From Perilla frutescens (lineage: Eukaryota; Streptophyta; Magnoliopsida; Lamiales; Lamiaceae), in NCBI GenBank assembly GCA_026008535.1, contig BRKX01000004.1, forward strand, positions 40,676,501-40,740,500: a stretch of 64,000 nucleotides of DNA, given 5' to 3'. Below, piece by piece: positions 24,881-36,207 of the stretch; positions within the stretch are counted from its first letter, which is position 1; each line of letters opens with the position of its first letter. Position numbers and translations under genes: made by a program. The notes under the pieces were generated by a model that ran no database searches, was not told the origin of the DNA, and was given only the letters and a program-made list of their open reading frames with translations.

Positions 24881-26469
24881 TGGCACACTGTCGTTTTAGT
24901 GTGCAAAAATACACTTGCAGGCAAATAGTCCACAAATGCTTAATCTACCCTCAACGACTAGTATAGCTAGTGAAGACGGATGTCGATCCCACGAGGAGTG
25001 TTTTAACCTTCTGTCTTTTATTAGTTTCAGTTTGGGTCTTTAGTGTCACTCTAAAAACCTTAATAATAAACTTAAACTAACTAAATGCTGAAAAGGAAAT
25101 CACAAAAGAAAATATCAGTAATAAAAGTGTTCAAGTCAAAGAATCAAGTCATTCGGTAGGTATGTGCAATCCCGGGCAAAACACATGTAATTACCACTAC
25201 TACCCGTTGTGCCCACACTAGCAGAAAGGTCAAAAACTGAATCCCTATGGCCAAATATGGGTAATTGTCACTTTGAGGGTTAACCGGTTATAGCAAATGG
25301 ATACGATCGGCCACTCCCCAATCACTTCTTACATTATATCATCTAGATGATACGATCGGCACCTAGGGACCCAACTATACAGGAACCTAAGGAGAGAATC
25401 ACACAAAGGTTTTGCAGGTATAGTAGCTTTGAGGGCAAAAGCGACCCGATTCTAGTAGGTTTGGCACGGTCTTGTGCCTGCATATACTACTCAATCTCAA
25501 CTACCAAGGCTGTCACCCCCGGACTTGTTACTATGCGGGTATCGAGACATGGGTCACCTATACACTCCCACGTAACTAACACTAGTACCAGTTAATTAGA
25601 AATGCGCGCTTTCATCTCCAACCACCCTTTACCTATGTCTAAGTGAAAAATAAGTTAAGATTGTGAACCCTTAAGGCTTTAAAGTCCGATTACCTCATGC
25701 ACATATTCTACCCTTAGACCATTACCTTGACTTGAACAATGGATACTTAGCCACTAAACATAGAAACGAAAGTAAAAGAAATGATAAAAGACATCTTACT
25801 TGGAAAGAAAATAACTCGATTAACTTCTGGGCCCAACCCCAGTTTTGCCAACAAAACAACTGAACTACCTTCTTGCAGGCAAACCGCCAGCTTCAAGCAG
25901 ACAGAATATCCAACAACTAAACTAAGTACGAAAACAGTAAATTGTATCTTGAGATGCGAGAGAAAAAGAAGGTGTCTGATATGAAAACAGATAAAAGTAT
26001 TTATAGCAAATGAATTAAGGCTTCACGCAGCCCAGATCTCACCCACGCAGGGGTTCTTGCACTCCTCCACTTCATCACTTCATGCTCAACGTTCTTCCTT
26101 GAATTTAGGAGGGATAGCAACAAACCCTAGCGTCTCCAACAGCTTTCTGATGTCCCCACTTCCTTCCCAACGTGTTTAGACTTCCCCAAGACTCGGAACT
26201 GACCGTCACATCACCACCACGTGCATATAGGAACTGTCCCGCGATTCTGTTGCGCAATTCTCGCAACAACTTTGACTGGGTCCTCGGCAGGCAAATCAGT
26301 CATTTGTGCCCTCGGCATAATTAGCACCTGTCTGTGCCTATTGTGGTGGTTTTATGCCCTCAGCCTCCTGCAATCAGTTTTACCCCCAAAACTAGACTAG
26401 ACTCTACACTAAACACTTAAAAAGGGTGTAAAAAGATAAAGGAAAAAGAACGAATTTGAGTCTTCATGA
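24881..26469 (-). repeat. 5' LTR of the Athila-type element
   Basis: Begins TGGCACACTG and ends TCTTCATGA on the plus strand; the last bases differ from the other LTR by one substitution that breaks the TG/CA terminus. It is 1589 bp, the same length as the partner LTR. The promoter of the element would lie here, reading leftwards. Confidence 0.93.
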
Positions 26470-26543
26470 GTCAGTTTTTCACAAATAATTTTGACATCTC
26501 ATCAAAACCTAATCTAGGGGTTCCTTGATAGTTTTTCCTAACA

Positions 26544-27774
26544 TTTTTATTTAATGAAGCTCACTAACTTCCATTCTTTTTATTTAATGAAGATGAGTAA
26601 CTACCTCACTTACACAAGAAATAAATGCATTCAATGAAAGTCAATCGTGGATCATAAAAAAGCCACACAATCAATCGAGGCCACCTCATTTCATAATTGA
26701 GGCCACAATTTATCGATTAATAATCGAGGCCACTTTCATTAAACTTAATCGTTGCTATTAATCATAATCGAGGCCATTTTCATTTAATCATAATCGAGGC
26801 CACTTTCAATCGATGCTATTAATCATAATCGAGGCCACTTTCAATCATTTAATCAAGGCTCCTTTATTTCATTTTATCGATTAACTTTGAATAATCGAGG
26901 CCTTAATTGTGGCCTTGTTTAATTTAATCTAGGCCTTCTTCATAATTAATCGAGGCCTTCTTGAAAATTAATCGAGACCTTGTTTAATTTAATCGAGACT
27001 TACTTTCATTAATCGAGGCTTCATTCAGTCAATCGAGGATTTAAAATTAGTGTTTCAGTTTTAGGGTTCTGTATTGATTGTAATGTCCTAACAAAAGTAC
27101 ACTGAACTAATGATTAGGTGTGGGAACCAAGTCTATTATAGTACAAATTGCCTAACAAACTACTTGTTTTTAAAAGTTGTTGTTTTTTCCCAAAAACTAT
27201 TTACTTTTGTTTACTTTTATCTATTTAGACATTTTGTAATTTATTATGAAATAAATGTCGTGCCGCTAAATTTGTTAACGAATGAAAAACTTAGGTGAAA
27301 ATTGAAATATTGTAAAATTAGTTATCTAATATAATTAAAATGAATTATCTAATATTGTAATTAACATATAATTTTGTAATTTATTGTAAAATAAATATTG
27401 TGCCGCTAAATTGTTAACGAATGAAAAACTTTTGTGAAATATTGTAAAATGATTTATCTAATATAATAAAATGAAGTTTCCTCCAAAATATTTTAATTTT
27501 CCTCTAAAAAACATCACATCATCAATAATTATTATAAATATATAAAAAAATCATTTTTATTGTTGCTTCATCTTCTCTCTCTCATACACACATGTCATAT
27601 ATTTGTAATTATAGAATTCATTTATGTTATATTATGTACATGACATTCAAATTTATTTGTATAAATGAATAAATATGTGAATTTTCACATATTAAGAAGT
27701 AATGGATAATGTTTTATAAATTTTATTAGGTAAAATAATTATCAACATATATTAAATGATTAAATAAAATAATC
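26544..27774. repeat. Duplicated flank, copy 1
   Basis: About 1.2 kb that is nearly identical to 44538-45748. It starts with the TTTTT target duplication, then atttaatgaagctcac, and carries an array of aatcgaggcc motifs (26640-27030). AT-rich DNA follows, with an internal duplication of about 140 bases (27232-27330 and 27372-27460, sharing gtgccgctaaat and ttaacgaatgaaaaact). Both copies sit directly right of a copia LTR, so they derive from one genomic flank. No gene is seen. Confidence 0.85.
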
Positions 27775-28366
27775 GAGCTTGTCAGCTGAGTTTGACTGTT
27801 GCTCCAGTTGGCAGTTTTGAGCTCGTCAGCTGAGTTTGACTGTTGCTCCAGTTGGCAGTTTTGAGCTCGTCAGCTGAGTTTGGTTGTTGCTCTAGTTGGC
27901 AGTTTTGAGTTCGTCAGCTGAGTTTGGTTGTTGCTCCAATTGGTAGTTTTGAGCTCGTTAGCTGAGTTTGACTGTTGCTCCAGTTGGCAGTTTTGAGCTC
28001 GTCAGCTGAGTTTGGTTGTTGCTCCAATTGGTCATTAGTTGGATACTTTCTGTCTTCAGTCTAAACTGATCTCTTATCAGTTCCCTTAGTTGACTCTTTT
28101 CTTCCTTAGCTTAACTGACTTAGTTGTCAGTTTGTTTCAACTGTTCAACTCATTGACTTCTCAGTTCAGTTGACTTCTGACGTATCCTTCAGCTTGCTGA
28201 CCATACTCTTGATTGGTTGACTTTGACTTTGCTTGATATCCTTTTTTATGATGCCCTGGATTGATCAGCTCCGATCTGCAGCTTGACTTTCAGTCAGTTT
28301 TTCACAAATAATTTTGACATCTCATCAAAACTTAATCTAGGGGTTCCTTGATAGTTTTTCCTAACA
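27775..28366 (-). repeat. Truncated 3' LTR of the copia element
   Basis: Contains about six units of the 44-bp repeat and the LTR end (ggttccttgatagtttttcc then TAACA). It equals the right third of the full LTR. The outer two thirds are missing and are replaced at 27774 by the duplicated flank, with GAG shared at the junction. Confidence 0.88.
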
Positions 28367-28381
28367 ATTTCCCCCTTTTTG
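28367..28381 (-). promoter_or_regulatory. Polypurine tract of the copia element
   Basis: On the minus strand AAAAAGGGGGAAAT lies immediately upstream of the 3' LTR start (TGTTAGG), as expected for plus-strand priming. Confidence 0.85.
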
Positions 28382-29185
28382 ATGATGTCAAAACTTTGTT
28401 GATGATGATGGGAAAGCTGCAAATGTAGCAAGTTTGCTTAAGCAGTTTCAGAGCAAATTCAGAGCAAATTAGAGAAAACATTTGATATGTGTTTTTCATT
28501 CAAGTATCATAGCATTTGTCATTAGCTTTTGTCATTCATGCTGTTATTCAGGTATTAACACATTTAAGATACGCATGAAATTCAAGTATTAGAGCAATTT
28601 AGACTTCAAATTTCAGCGCATGTTCTCATTCTTTTATTTTGGACATGCTTTCATTCCAGTATTAGAGCATTCTTCATTTAAGCATCAGAGTCTTCAACCA
28701 TGTTTCATTCAAGTAAGAGAGCATTATCAGAGCATTTAAGTTAATCATACTTGAAGTAACATAGCATGAGTATTATAAGCATGGTCAAAATGTATATTAT
28801 ATATATATATATTCATTTTAAAGCATGTTGTATTTTCAAGAGTAGTTAAAACTACTAATCTACTCCCTGAAAGTTGCTTCCTTGCTCCTTTTTCTTTCTG
28901 CTCGACTCTCCTTTTTCTTGAGCTCCTTGCATCCTCCATGCTTCCCCCTGAAGCTATTCTTCCCCCTTATGATGAATTTATCTTTGAATTTGATCCCAAA
29001 GAGTTAAGCATCCATCATCTATATGTTATTCTTCCCCCTTTTTGACATCATCCAAAAGGTGGAATTGATCGTATGATGGTAGTGGCAAGCTTGGTAGAAA
29101 GGTGAACGCAGTTGCCATATTGTCATCACAATTTAAAGAAACTGAAGGAATTTGCATGGGTGAGGAGAGCCATGCATATGCTTCT
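28382..29185 (-). other. 3' non-coding region of the copia element
   Basis: Holds many variants of tcattcaagtattagagcat (28430-28750), a TA run (28796-28812), and further purine tracts on the minus strand near 28943, 28960 and 29030-29040. The last resembles the tract next to the LTR, including the following gatgtcaa-type step. No coding frame is supported. Confidence 0.6.
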
Positions 29186-30773
29186 TCAGTTATCATGAAC
29201 TGACCTAGAGCAGAGGTGAGAGACTGCTTGCTCTCTGAAGTTCATCGAGGCCAAGTTGTTGAAGATCTCATCGGTTGAAGGGATGGGTAGATCATCAACG
29301 AATGGTGAGCATGAGGAGTTAGCCGGTTCATTATCAGGGAGAGGAGCATCGGCTGGTATGCTCAGCTGGATTCGCTTGATCATCGAATCCATTATTTCTG
29401 AAAGCGTAGGTGGCGAGGAGAGTGGATGATTCATCCAGTTTCGACTCTATGTTCCTTCGTTGATCCAGAAGGTGGAGCCACGGGTGTGGATTAGGTGGAA
29501 CATTGTTGACTCATCCAATTGATATCGCCATATGTGGTATTGCAGGTACCGTTGCAGTTGGTCGAATAGAGAGGAGTCTGTGCTTTCAACGAGACCGAAA
29601 TAGCTTCTCAGCTGGTGGTCTAGAACTGCTTCAAACTCAACTTCAATGGGGTCAAGTTGAACTGATGGTAGAGGTTGGGAGCTGGCTGATATTGTAGGAT
29701 GATCACTCAGCCTTGAAACAGGTTCGCTCTCAATCATCAGCTCTCTTTCATCAGAGGAGCTGACTGGTGCCTCCAAAGGTGCCTTTCCACGATCTGAGTT
29801 GGAGGGCCCTTGTCGACGTGAACGCTTCGGGATCGGATGACCGTAGATAGTGGGGAGCATGTCCTTTCTTTTGAGTTGTTCGCCATTTGGGATAACCTCA
29901 TCAAACTGGCTTTGAATGATATGGCTTATGCGACTCATAAACCCGATCTTTTCGTGAAAAGAGGCAGTGGATGGGTTATATGCCGTTTGCTCTACATTGG
30001 CTCACAGTTGAGCAAAGATGAAAGAGGCCTAGTCGGCTTTACATCCGTAGTATATATAGAGCGGCTGTGAGATGGGCTTTGATGTCTGAGAAGTGGACTG
30101 TCTCAAAGTTGCCATGTAGGATATGGCCGGCGATATCCAAGAGTTGGAGGATATCATTTGGTATACTCTCTTTTAGCCGATGTGAACAGTCATAGTGGTT
30201 GACGTGAGGAAGCTTCCAAGCATCCCATAGTGCGTATTTGCAGGGCAATTGCAGGGTCATCACATTTAGACCGTTTCTTGGAAGGTGAAGAGTAGACATC
30301 ATCGTCTCTTTCGTCACTGTGATTGTCTTGCTCCGGACGGTAGAAATGATGTTGTCGCCAGAGATCATTGCATTGTAGTAGAATTTCACAACATGAGAAG
30401 GTAAGTTCTTGAGTGGAACGATCGTAAAAAATGGTAACAGCCCAGTTGCCTCCAGTGGCTTATAAATCCTTTGAAAGTTTTCTGAGCCGAGATGGGCATT
30501 AAGATACTCTAGACTTAGAGTTTTATCTTTCTTCAGCTTCTTAAGAAGTAGATTGGCGTCAAACGTCTGAAATGGGGGCTTTATATCTGCAAAAAGATGA
30601 TGTTTTAGTTTAGAGAGCAAGTGTTTAGGAGAGAGAAGACTTATCAGATGATCAGAGCAAGAAAGAGATGGGATTTGCAGATGATCGGAGCCTTCATCTC
30701 TGTGCATATATTTATTTAGCTTTGCATGCAGGAATCGAGGGTACTTGATTGCTTTTCTTAGATGATCAGACAT
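29186..30773 (-). pseudogene. Copia accessory ORF, paralogue C (closest to the 3' LTR)
   Basis: Opens at 30773 (MSDHLRKAIKYPRFLHAKLN) and stays open for 244 codons, then continues through frameshifts at 29447-29938 and 29186-29434. Key steps are VVKFYYNAMISGD, TVRSKTITVTKE, LHLPRNGLN and HFSDIKAHLTAALYIL. Later come LFDQLQRYLQYHIWRYQ and STFWINEGT. These line up in order with steps in the two neighbouring ORFs (for example EVRGVELIVTPE and FKLPSTG in paralogue A). Function unknown. The layout resembles the plant 'putative plant transposon protein' domain. It is the most divergent of the three. Confidence 0.65.
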
Positions 30774-31131
30774 CCGATTTGATAGAGGATTAGCTGAATT
30801 AATGAGGATTATATCTCAGCCGTTTGATGAAGAAGTAACTTTATGATCTTGTGGCTGAGAAGTAGCTTCTTTGAGAATGGGGTAGTTGCCATAAATAGCA
30901 AAATATTTTCTACAGATCTTGCTATTTATATCTCAGTAAGAAAGTATTTTCTTTTTCAAGTTTGAAGAGTTGATTTAATATCAACACAGAGATATTAATT
31001 GCAGCATTGTGAGATAGAACCTTTTTTTTCAAATTGTAACCGTTTGAGTATAATATAAGAAATTTTATAATCGCAATGGTAAATAATGTAATTATGATAA
31101 GCTTTTTAAAAAAATAAAAACTTATCCTAAT

Positions 31132-33129
31132 TCAGTTAGGATACAGTCCAACTGATTTGACGGCTTTGCCGGTTGGATGATCAGTTGAGGCTTGCTTCTC
31201 AGTTGTCGCTGAAGAACTGGCTGAAGTGGAAGCTGTATTTGAACTGAATTGATCAGTTGGTTTGATCAGTTGCTTGGCTCTCAGTAGACAGTTTCCTCTT
31301 CTTGAAGGGCCTAGCTGGACTGGCTGCACTGTTTCCTTGGGATGCAGTTGTGGTCTTTGGTAGTTCAGGCCTTGTAGTTCTCCGGGCTTGTTGAAGATGA
31401 AGCTGGATGGCTATTGACGACTTTTTCATCTTATGACTAAGGGATTGGGAAGTTCCCTTTGACGATGATCGAAACTGATCATTTTTCATAGGCAATTGCA
31501 TGCCTTTTGAGCTAGATGTGAGTAGTGGAGTGACATAGCTTTTAAATAGGAGGCTTGGTGATGTGGCAGTGTCTTCATCATCACTATCGCTCTCGTCAGC
31601 ACGTCTTGGATTCTTCTAGGTAGCCACAGCTTCAGTTTGTGATAGATGTGGTTCTATCTTTTCAACGATCGGTGGAGTTTGTCATGAGGGCTCAGCCAAC
31701 TGACTTGATAAATTATCAAAGTTCAGTTTTCGACTAAGCGAGCCAGTTGGGCATTTGACTGGTTGATCTGCAGTTCCAACTGCTTGTGGCACGATGCTGG
31801 TCTTGATTTCTGCTAATAAGGCGGTGGTTGGAATCTTGTTATCAATCCGGTGACGCATGATGTGCTAGACTTGCACAATGGTTGGAGAAAATGGATTTGA
31901 TGAACCTATCCATTTGATGCTCCAAGTTTCTTCTCGCTGCCAATAGCTCATGCTGTGAAAGGCAGTTAGCAGAAAATGAGACTGGATGGACATAGAATGT
32001 CTCTAGTTATACTAATAAAAATACCGATGGAGTTGTTTGAACAACTCTTGATCACGTTGTGCAACAAAGGCAAAGTGATTGAGAAGGAGATTGGTCACTT
32101 CCTTTTGTGCACTTTTGACTGCATATTCACCACTATAGAAAGTGCGAATATTCTCTTCAGTCAGCTGGAGAGGAGGGCATGTACTTCTGAAGTAGTCTGT
32201 TCCATAGTTTGGATGAGGGATTCCAATGAATGGAATAAGCTCATCTGGATCAGAGCAAACCTGAAAATCAACTGGCGATCCATTCTTTGATTTTGGAGAC
32301 TAAACGGCGTTGGCAGTTGAGTTGCTTAATGAGTGGTTGCCTGTCTTGGCTTTGGCTTTTCTTTTTTTCTTCAGCGACTGAAGATGAGCAGTTCCTTTCT
32401 TGGGAATCCAATCAGAGATAAGAACTGGTAGTGACTCATCATTTGGAAGCTTCAGTAGGCCTTCAAGCATTTTACTCATTCTTAGAACAAGTCCAACCTT
32501 GGACTTAAATTTACCAGACTTCTTTGAATCAGAGGCCTTGATGACTTGATGCTTGAATTGTTGGAAGATAAATTCTGCCCAGTTTATTTGTCGCCCTTCA
32601 GCAAGGTGAATCATAACCTTGTATCTCTCTAGGGTGAGTTGACTCAAGCTTTCAATGGCCCCGAACATCATCTTATTCGTTATGTCAAGTAGAACTCCAT
32701 ACTCGGGCTTCAGGTCAGTTTTAGCGGTTGTAAAACTGAATTGCTTGTCGCAGGTTGAAGCTTTCCATTTTCGCCAGTACAATTCTACAGATTCCTTTAG
32801 ATCTTGAACGGATGATCCTTCCCGTGGGAGTTGGAACACTTCTGCAATTGTCCTTTCAGTGATTTGAATCGGTCATCCTTGAATCACTGATGACACTTTC
32901 TTTTCATCTGCAGATAATTTTGCTTGAAGCAAAATTCACTCACCAAATATTGTCTAAAGAACTTTGGTGGTGTTTACAGGTAGTAAAGAATTTCTGTCTT
33001 GTGAAGATTGGACAGAAGGAGTGGGTTATTTGATTCATTTAGAATCAATTGAAATTTCTTTCTATCAAGAAATTTATCTCTCATAAGTTGTTCTTTGAAG
33101 GAATTTGAAGATCTGGATAATTCGGCCAT
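31132..33129 (-). pseudogene. Copia accessory ORF, paralogue B (middle)
   Basis: Starts near 33129 with MAELSRSSNSFKEQLMRDKF and soon meets nonsense codons and a frameshift. The main open part, 32300-32839, contains LKPEYGVLLDITNKM, LTLERYKVMIHLAEG and INWAEFIFQQF. Downstream come YFRSTCPPLQLTEENIRTF and SHFLLTAFHSMSYWQREE, matching the equivalent steps in paralogue A. The C-terminal part (31132-31501) is Ser/Thr-rich with a basic FKKRKLS motif that could be a nuclear localisation signal. Several stops fall at probable Trp or Gln codons. Function unknown. Confidence 0.7.
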
Positions 33130-33492
33130 CTTTGAGATTGGCTGAGACTTTGGGAGTTTAAGATCTTTTGGGAGAGAGTTTTAGAGATTGTAGAAGGAGG
33201 GGGCTTTTGGAGAGGTTTGAAAGAGAGGGGTTGTTTATGAGTGTTGGGATAGGCTTATGGATATGTTGGTTGGAATGGTACTAGCCTCTGGTCTCTTTTG
33301 GTCATTGGCAATTAATGACTTTCACACGTGTCATTGTTTTGCAACGGTCAAAATTTCAAAATAAATGTGAGGCTTAACATTTATTTGAAATAAAAAGAAC
33401 TTTTATAAATATATCAAAAGATATAATTACAAACTGATTAACAAGAAGTACACTTAGGGCTTTTCTAATCAGATTTTAACTTGATCAGCCAC

Positions 33493-36207
33493 TTAGTCCT
33501 TCTTGTGATCAGTTTTCCTTTTCTTAGCCAGCGGTTCATGAAGATCATCTTCTCCATCCTCATCACTACTTTCTGACTCCGTTTCAGCTGACTGGAGCTT
33601 TGGATGGTTTTGCAGCTGCTTGATCTGCTCAGTGTGCAGTTTAACCTATTGCTGCAGGGTGTGGATCAACTCTTCATAATATGGAGGGAGCTGGACTATT
33701 GAACTGCTTGGCTGAGTGATGAACTGAACTGCTCTGGAGTCCACTTCCTCTCCTGCTTCAGTTCCAACAAGTTCCTCGCAAGGAACTGTGTGAGAGTGGT
33801 CTTCTTTCTCCATACTGATAGACTCATCATAGCTTACCTCTGGTGGTGTTTCTGGTGCGGTAGCTAGGGCTTCAGCTTGAAGAGCCCTTTGAACTGGATC
33901 AAAGTACACAGTTAGTGCTAGTGTACCTTGATAGACAGGTTGTTCATCCATTTGAGCAGTCTGTCTAGTTGGCTGGTCAGACTCAACTGGCTCTGGAGTT
34001 GTGTCTTGAGGAGGAGTAGTTTGAGGTTCAGTTGGCTCCTCAGGCAGTTCAGTCTCTTCAGTTGTCTTCTGTGGCTCTCCATCACATGGAAGATCTGGTA
34101 AAGTAGAAGATTTGAGCAGTTCTTCAAACTCCTGATCGCTGGCTGTTTGCTCGTCAACTGGTTGCACCTCAAGAGAATCATCAAGAAGGTCGATGATACT
34201 GTCATCCAGTTGAGGGGATTCCTCGAATGTTAACTGCCTAGCTACGGATGCTAAGACAGTTTGGTTTGGGATGTGAGCTGCAACAGTTCCAGCCCTTTGA
34301 CTGCTTTGAGCTTCTTCGTTGAACTGGTTCTGCACCTCCCGAAGCTGTTGCTGCCTACGTTTTAACACTTCATTGAGCAACCAATGTTGTTGAACTTGAG
34401 GATTTTTCCACTGTTGCTACTCGGCTTGAGTTTGCAGATGTGGCAATCTGATGTTGGCCCAGTTTAGTAGATCATTCATTACTTCCAACAACGTTTGTTG
34501 TTCTGGATGTCGATGGTTCCTTCGAATGGCAAGCATTCTATTCAAGGTGATGACTGGATTTTGTTCTGGAGTTTCCTGTCCAGCCCATTGTATGCTCCAC
34601 TTTTCTTCCCTTCTCCAGAAGCTTATCCCGTGTAGAGCAGTTAGGAGAAAATGAACTTCGGAATTGAAGCAATGTCTCCATAGGTACCAATAAACATACC
34701 TTGTTAGGGTTGTATACAGAGCGGCAGTACCAATCACATCTTCAATAAAATTTTCAATAATGAATTTCTGTACTTGTTCGTCAGCCCAGCATTTGACGAT
34801 TTCAGCTCTTGATAGAGCTCTTATATTTTCTTCTGTCTTTCCTATCGGGGGGCACGCAGTTCTGAAGAAATCCACCCCTGAGTCCTTCGGAGGAATTCCT
34901 CTGTCAGGCACAATATCATCTCCGTCAATTGGTGCTACATCAAACACCTTGATATTGTGATGAGGCAGTTTCGGAGGGGGTGGAGGCCCTGATTTCTTCT
35001 TCTTCCCTTTTGGTTGAACTGCTGCAGATTTCTTCTTTGACTTGCCAGTTCTTTCCTTGAACTGAACTGGCTTAGCAGAGATCTTTTCTTCAGGTGAATC
35101 AATAGATGATCCACAGGGAACTTGGCGTAGTGGCTTAGCTTTAATTGAGCTTCCCAACATTTGGCTTATTGGGAGATTATCGTCTGAGTCGGAGTCTTCT
35201 TGAGGCATCTCAACAGCAATTTCTTTGCCTTTTTCTTTTTGCAGCCTCCTCTGCTTTCTTTGAGATGGCAGCAGTTGACTGACTGCTCTTGATGTTTATG
35301 GATTTTGCAGTTGGTTGCCTTCTGGTTGTTGTTAGTATAAAATCCAGTTTGTCGATCATCAGCGTGTCGGTTTCTTCTATCATGTAGTCAAAACTGCTTT
35401 CCAATATGATGCTAATTCTGCTTAGATAGCACATCTTTTGATGAAATTCTATTGGTGACCAGTTCTTCTCCACAATATCAACGTACTTCTTTATTTTCTC
35501 GAAGAAGTATTGAGCTCAGTTGACGTTGATGCCTCTAATGATCGTTGTACATATTTTGTACTTGTGCTCCGACATTTCTGAGTGGCTTCCAATTGTTCCA
35601 GTGATCATTCTAGCAACAACTGATGCTAGAACCCTGTATTCTTCTTGAAAAAGAGACATGAGTGTACTGCTCTTGTATGGATCTGCACATTCCTCCCTCT
35701 TCCACTGACGGTAGGCTTTCTCTTGATCCACTTCAACATCTTGCAGTCTTGTTCCAGTAGATGGCAGTTTAAACAGTCTTTCGAGCAGTTCTGGAGTTAC
35801 GATCAGTTCGACTCCACGAACTTCAGTCTCTATTCTGTCATCGTAGCCTTTTGAGTTTAAGTAAAACTCAACCCCAGCCTCTGGATAAATCTTTGATGGG
35901 TACTCTTCTGTGAAGCTTTTCAGGCCACTTTGCTCTATCTTCGTGATCAGTGAGTTACAAAGATCGGAATCTGAACATTTTTCTCTATAAGCCTCTATAT
36001 CCAGGAACTTGTCTCTGTAGAGATTCATTTGGAATCCTTGTGAAGATTCACCAGTTCTTTTAAAGTCGAACTTTCATCGAACAGTTGGTGCGCGTCTGTC
36101 AGCCATGGAGTTTTTTTGGATAAATGATTCAGGAAGGGTAAATTGGCTTTGACTGAGTTTAGGAACTGAATGATTTTACTTTCGTAAAATTTGCAGAACA
36201 GTTTCAA
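33493..36207 (-). pseudogene. Copia accessory ORF, paralogue A (next to pol)
   Basis: The best preserved of the three, about 900 codons in pieces: 36025-36207, 35516-36028, 35210-35473, 34417-35208, 33646-34380 and a last part ending at TAA 33493. Steps include EVRGVELIVTPELLERLFKL, EYRVLASVVARMI, EHKYKICTTIIRGINV, FFRTACPPIGKTEENIRAL and VHFLLTALHGISFWRREEKW. A basic, proline-containing linker (KGKKKKSGPPPPPKLP) sits in the middle. A Gln/Glu/Thr/Pro-rich region (33646-34380) follows, and the C-terminus is acidic then basic (LAKKRKTDHKKD). There is no signal peptide or membrane span, which argues against an envelope. Breaks are mostly single nonsense codons. Function unknown. Confidence 0.72.

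Larger units (their letters stand above)
13932..26469 (-). mobile_element. Athila-type Ty3/gypsy LTR retrotransposon, complete but coding-defective
   Basis: Two 1589-bp LTRs (13932-15520 and 24881-26469) bound the element, and GTCAG flanks it on both sides (13927-13931, 26470-26474). By eye the LTRs differ at roughly 35-40 positions, about 2-3 %. Reading the minus strand: 5' LTR, primer binding site, gag with CCHC knuckle, protease, reverse transcriptase, RNase H, integrase, then an extra ORF region behind pol, a polypurine tract and the 3' LTR. The Athila assignment rests on the Asp-tRNA-type primer site, the long LTRs and the ORF behind pol. Several nonsense codons make it non-autonomous now. 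It lies inside an older copia solo LTR. Confidence 0.93.
12279..26543 (-). mobile_element. Solo LTR of a Sire/Maximus-like copia element, split by a nested Athila element
   Basis: The sequence 12279-13931 plus 26475-26543 (about 1.72 kb together) matches the complete LTR at 42727-44537. It begins TGCTGG, ends CCTAACA, and is flanked on both sides by TTTTT (12274-12278 and 26544-26548). A target duplication around one LTR with no internal region is the signature of a solo LTR left by LTR-LTR recombination. The LTR is interrupted at 13931 by an Athila-type element, which duplicated GTCAG. Orientation follows the intact relative on the minus strand. Confidence 0.88.
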
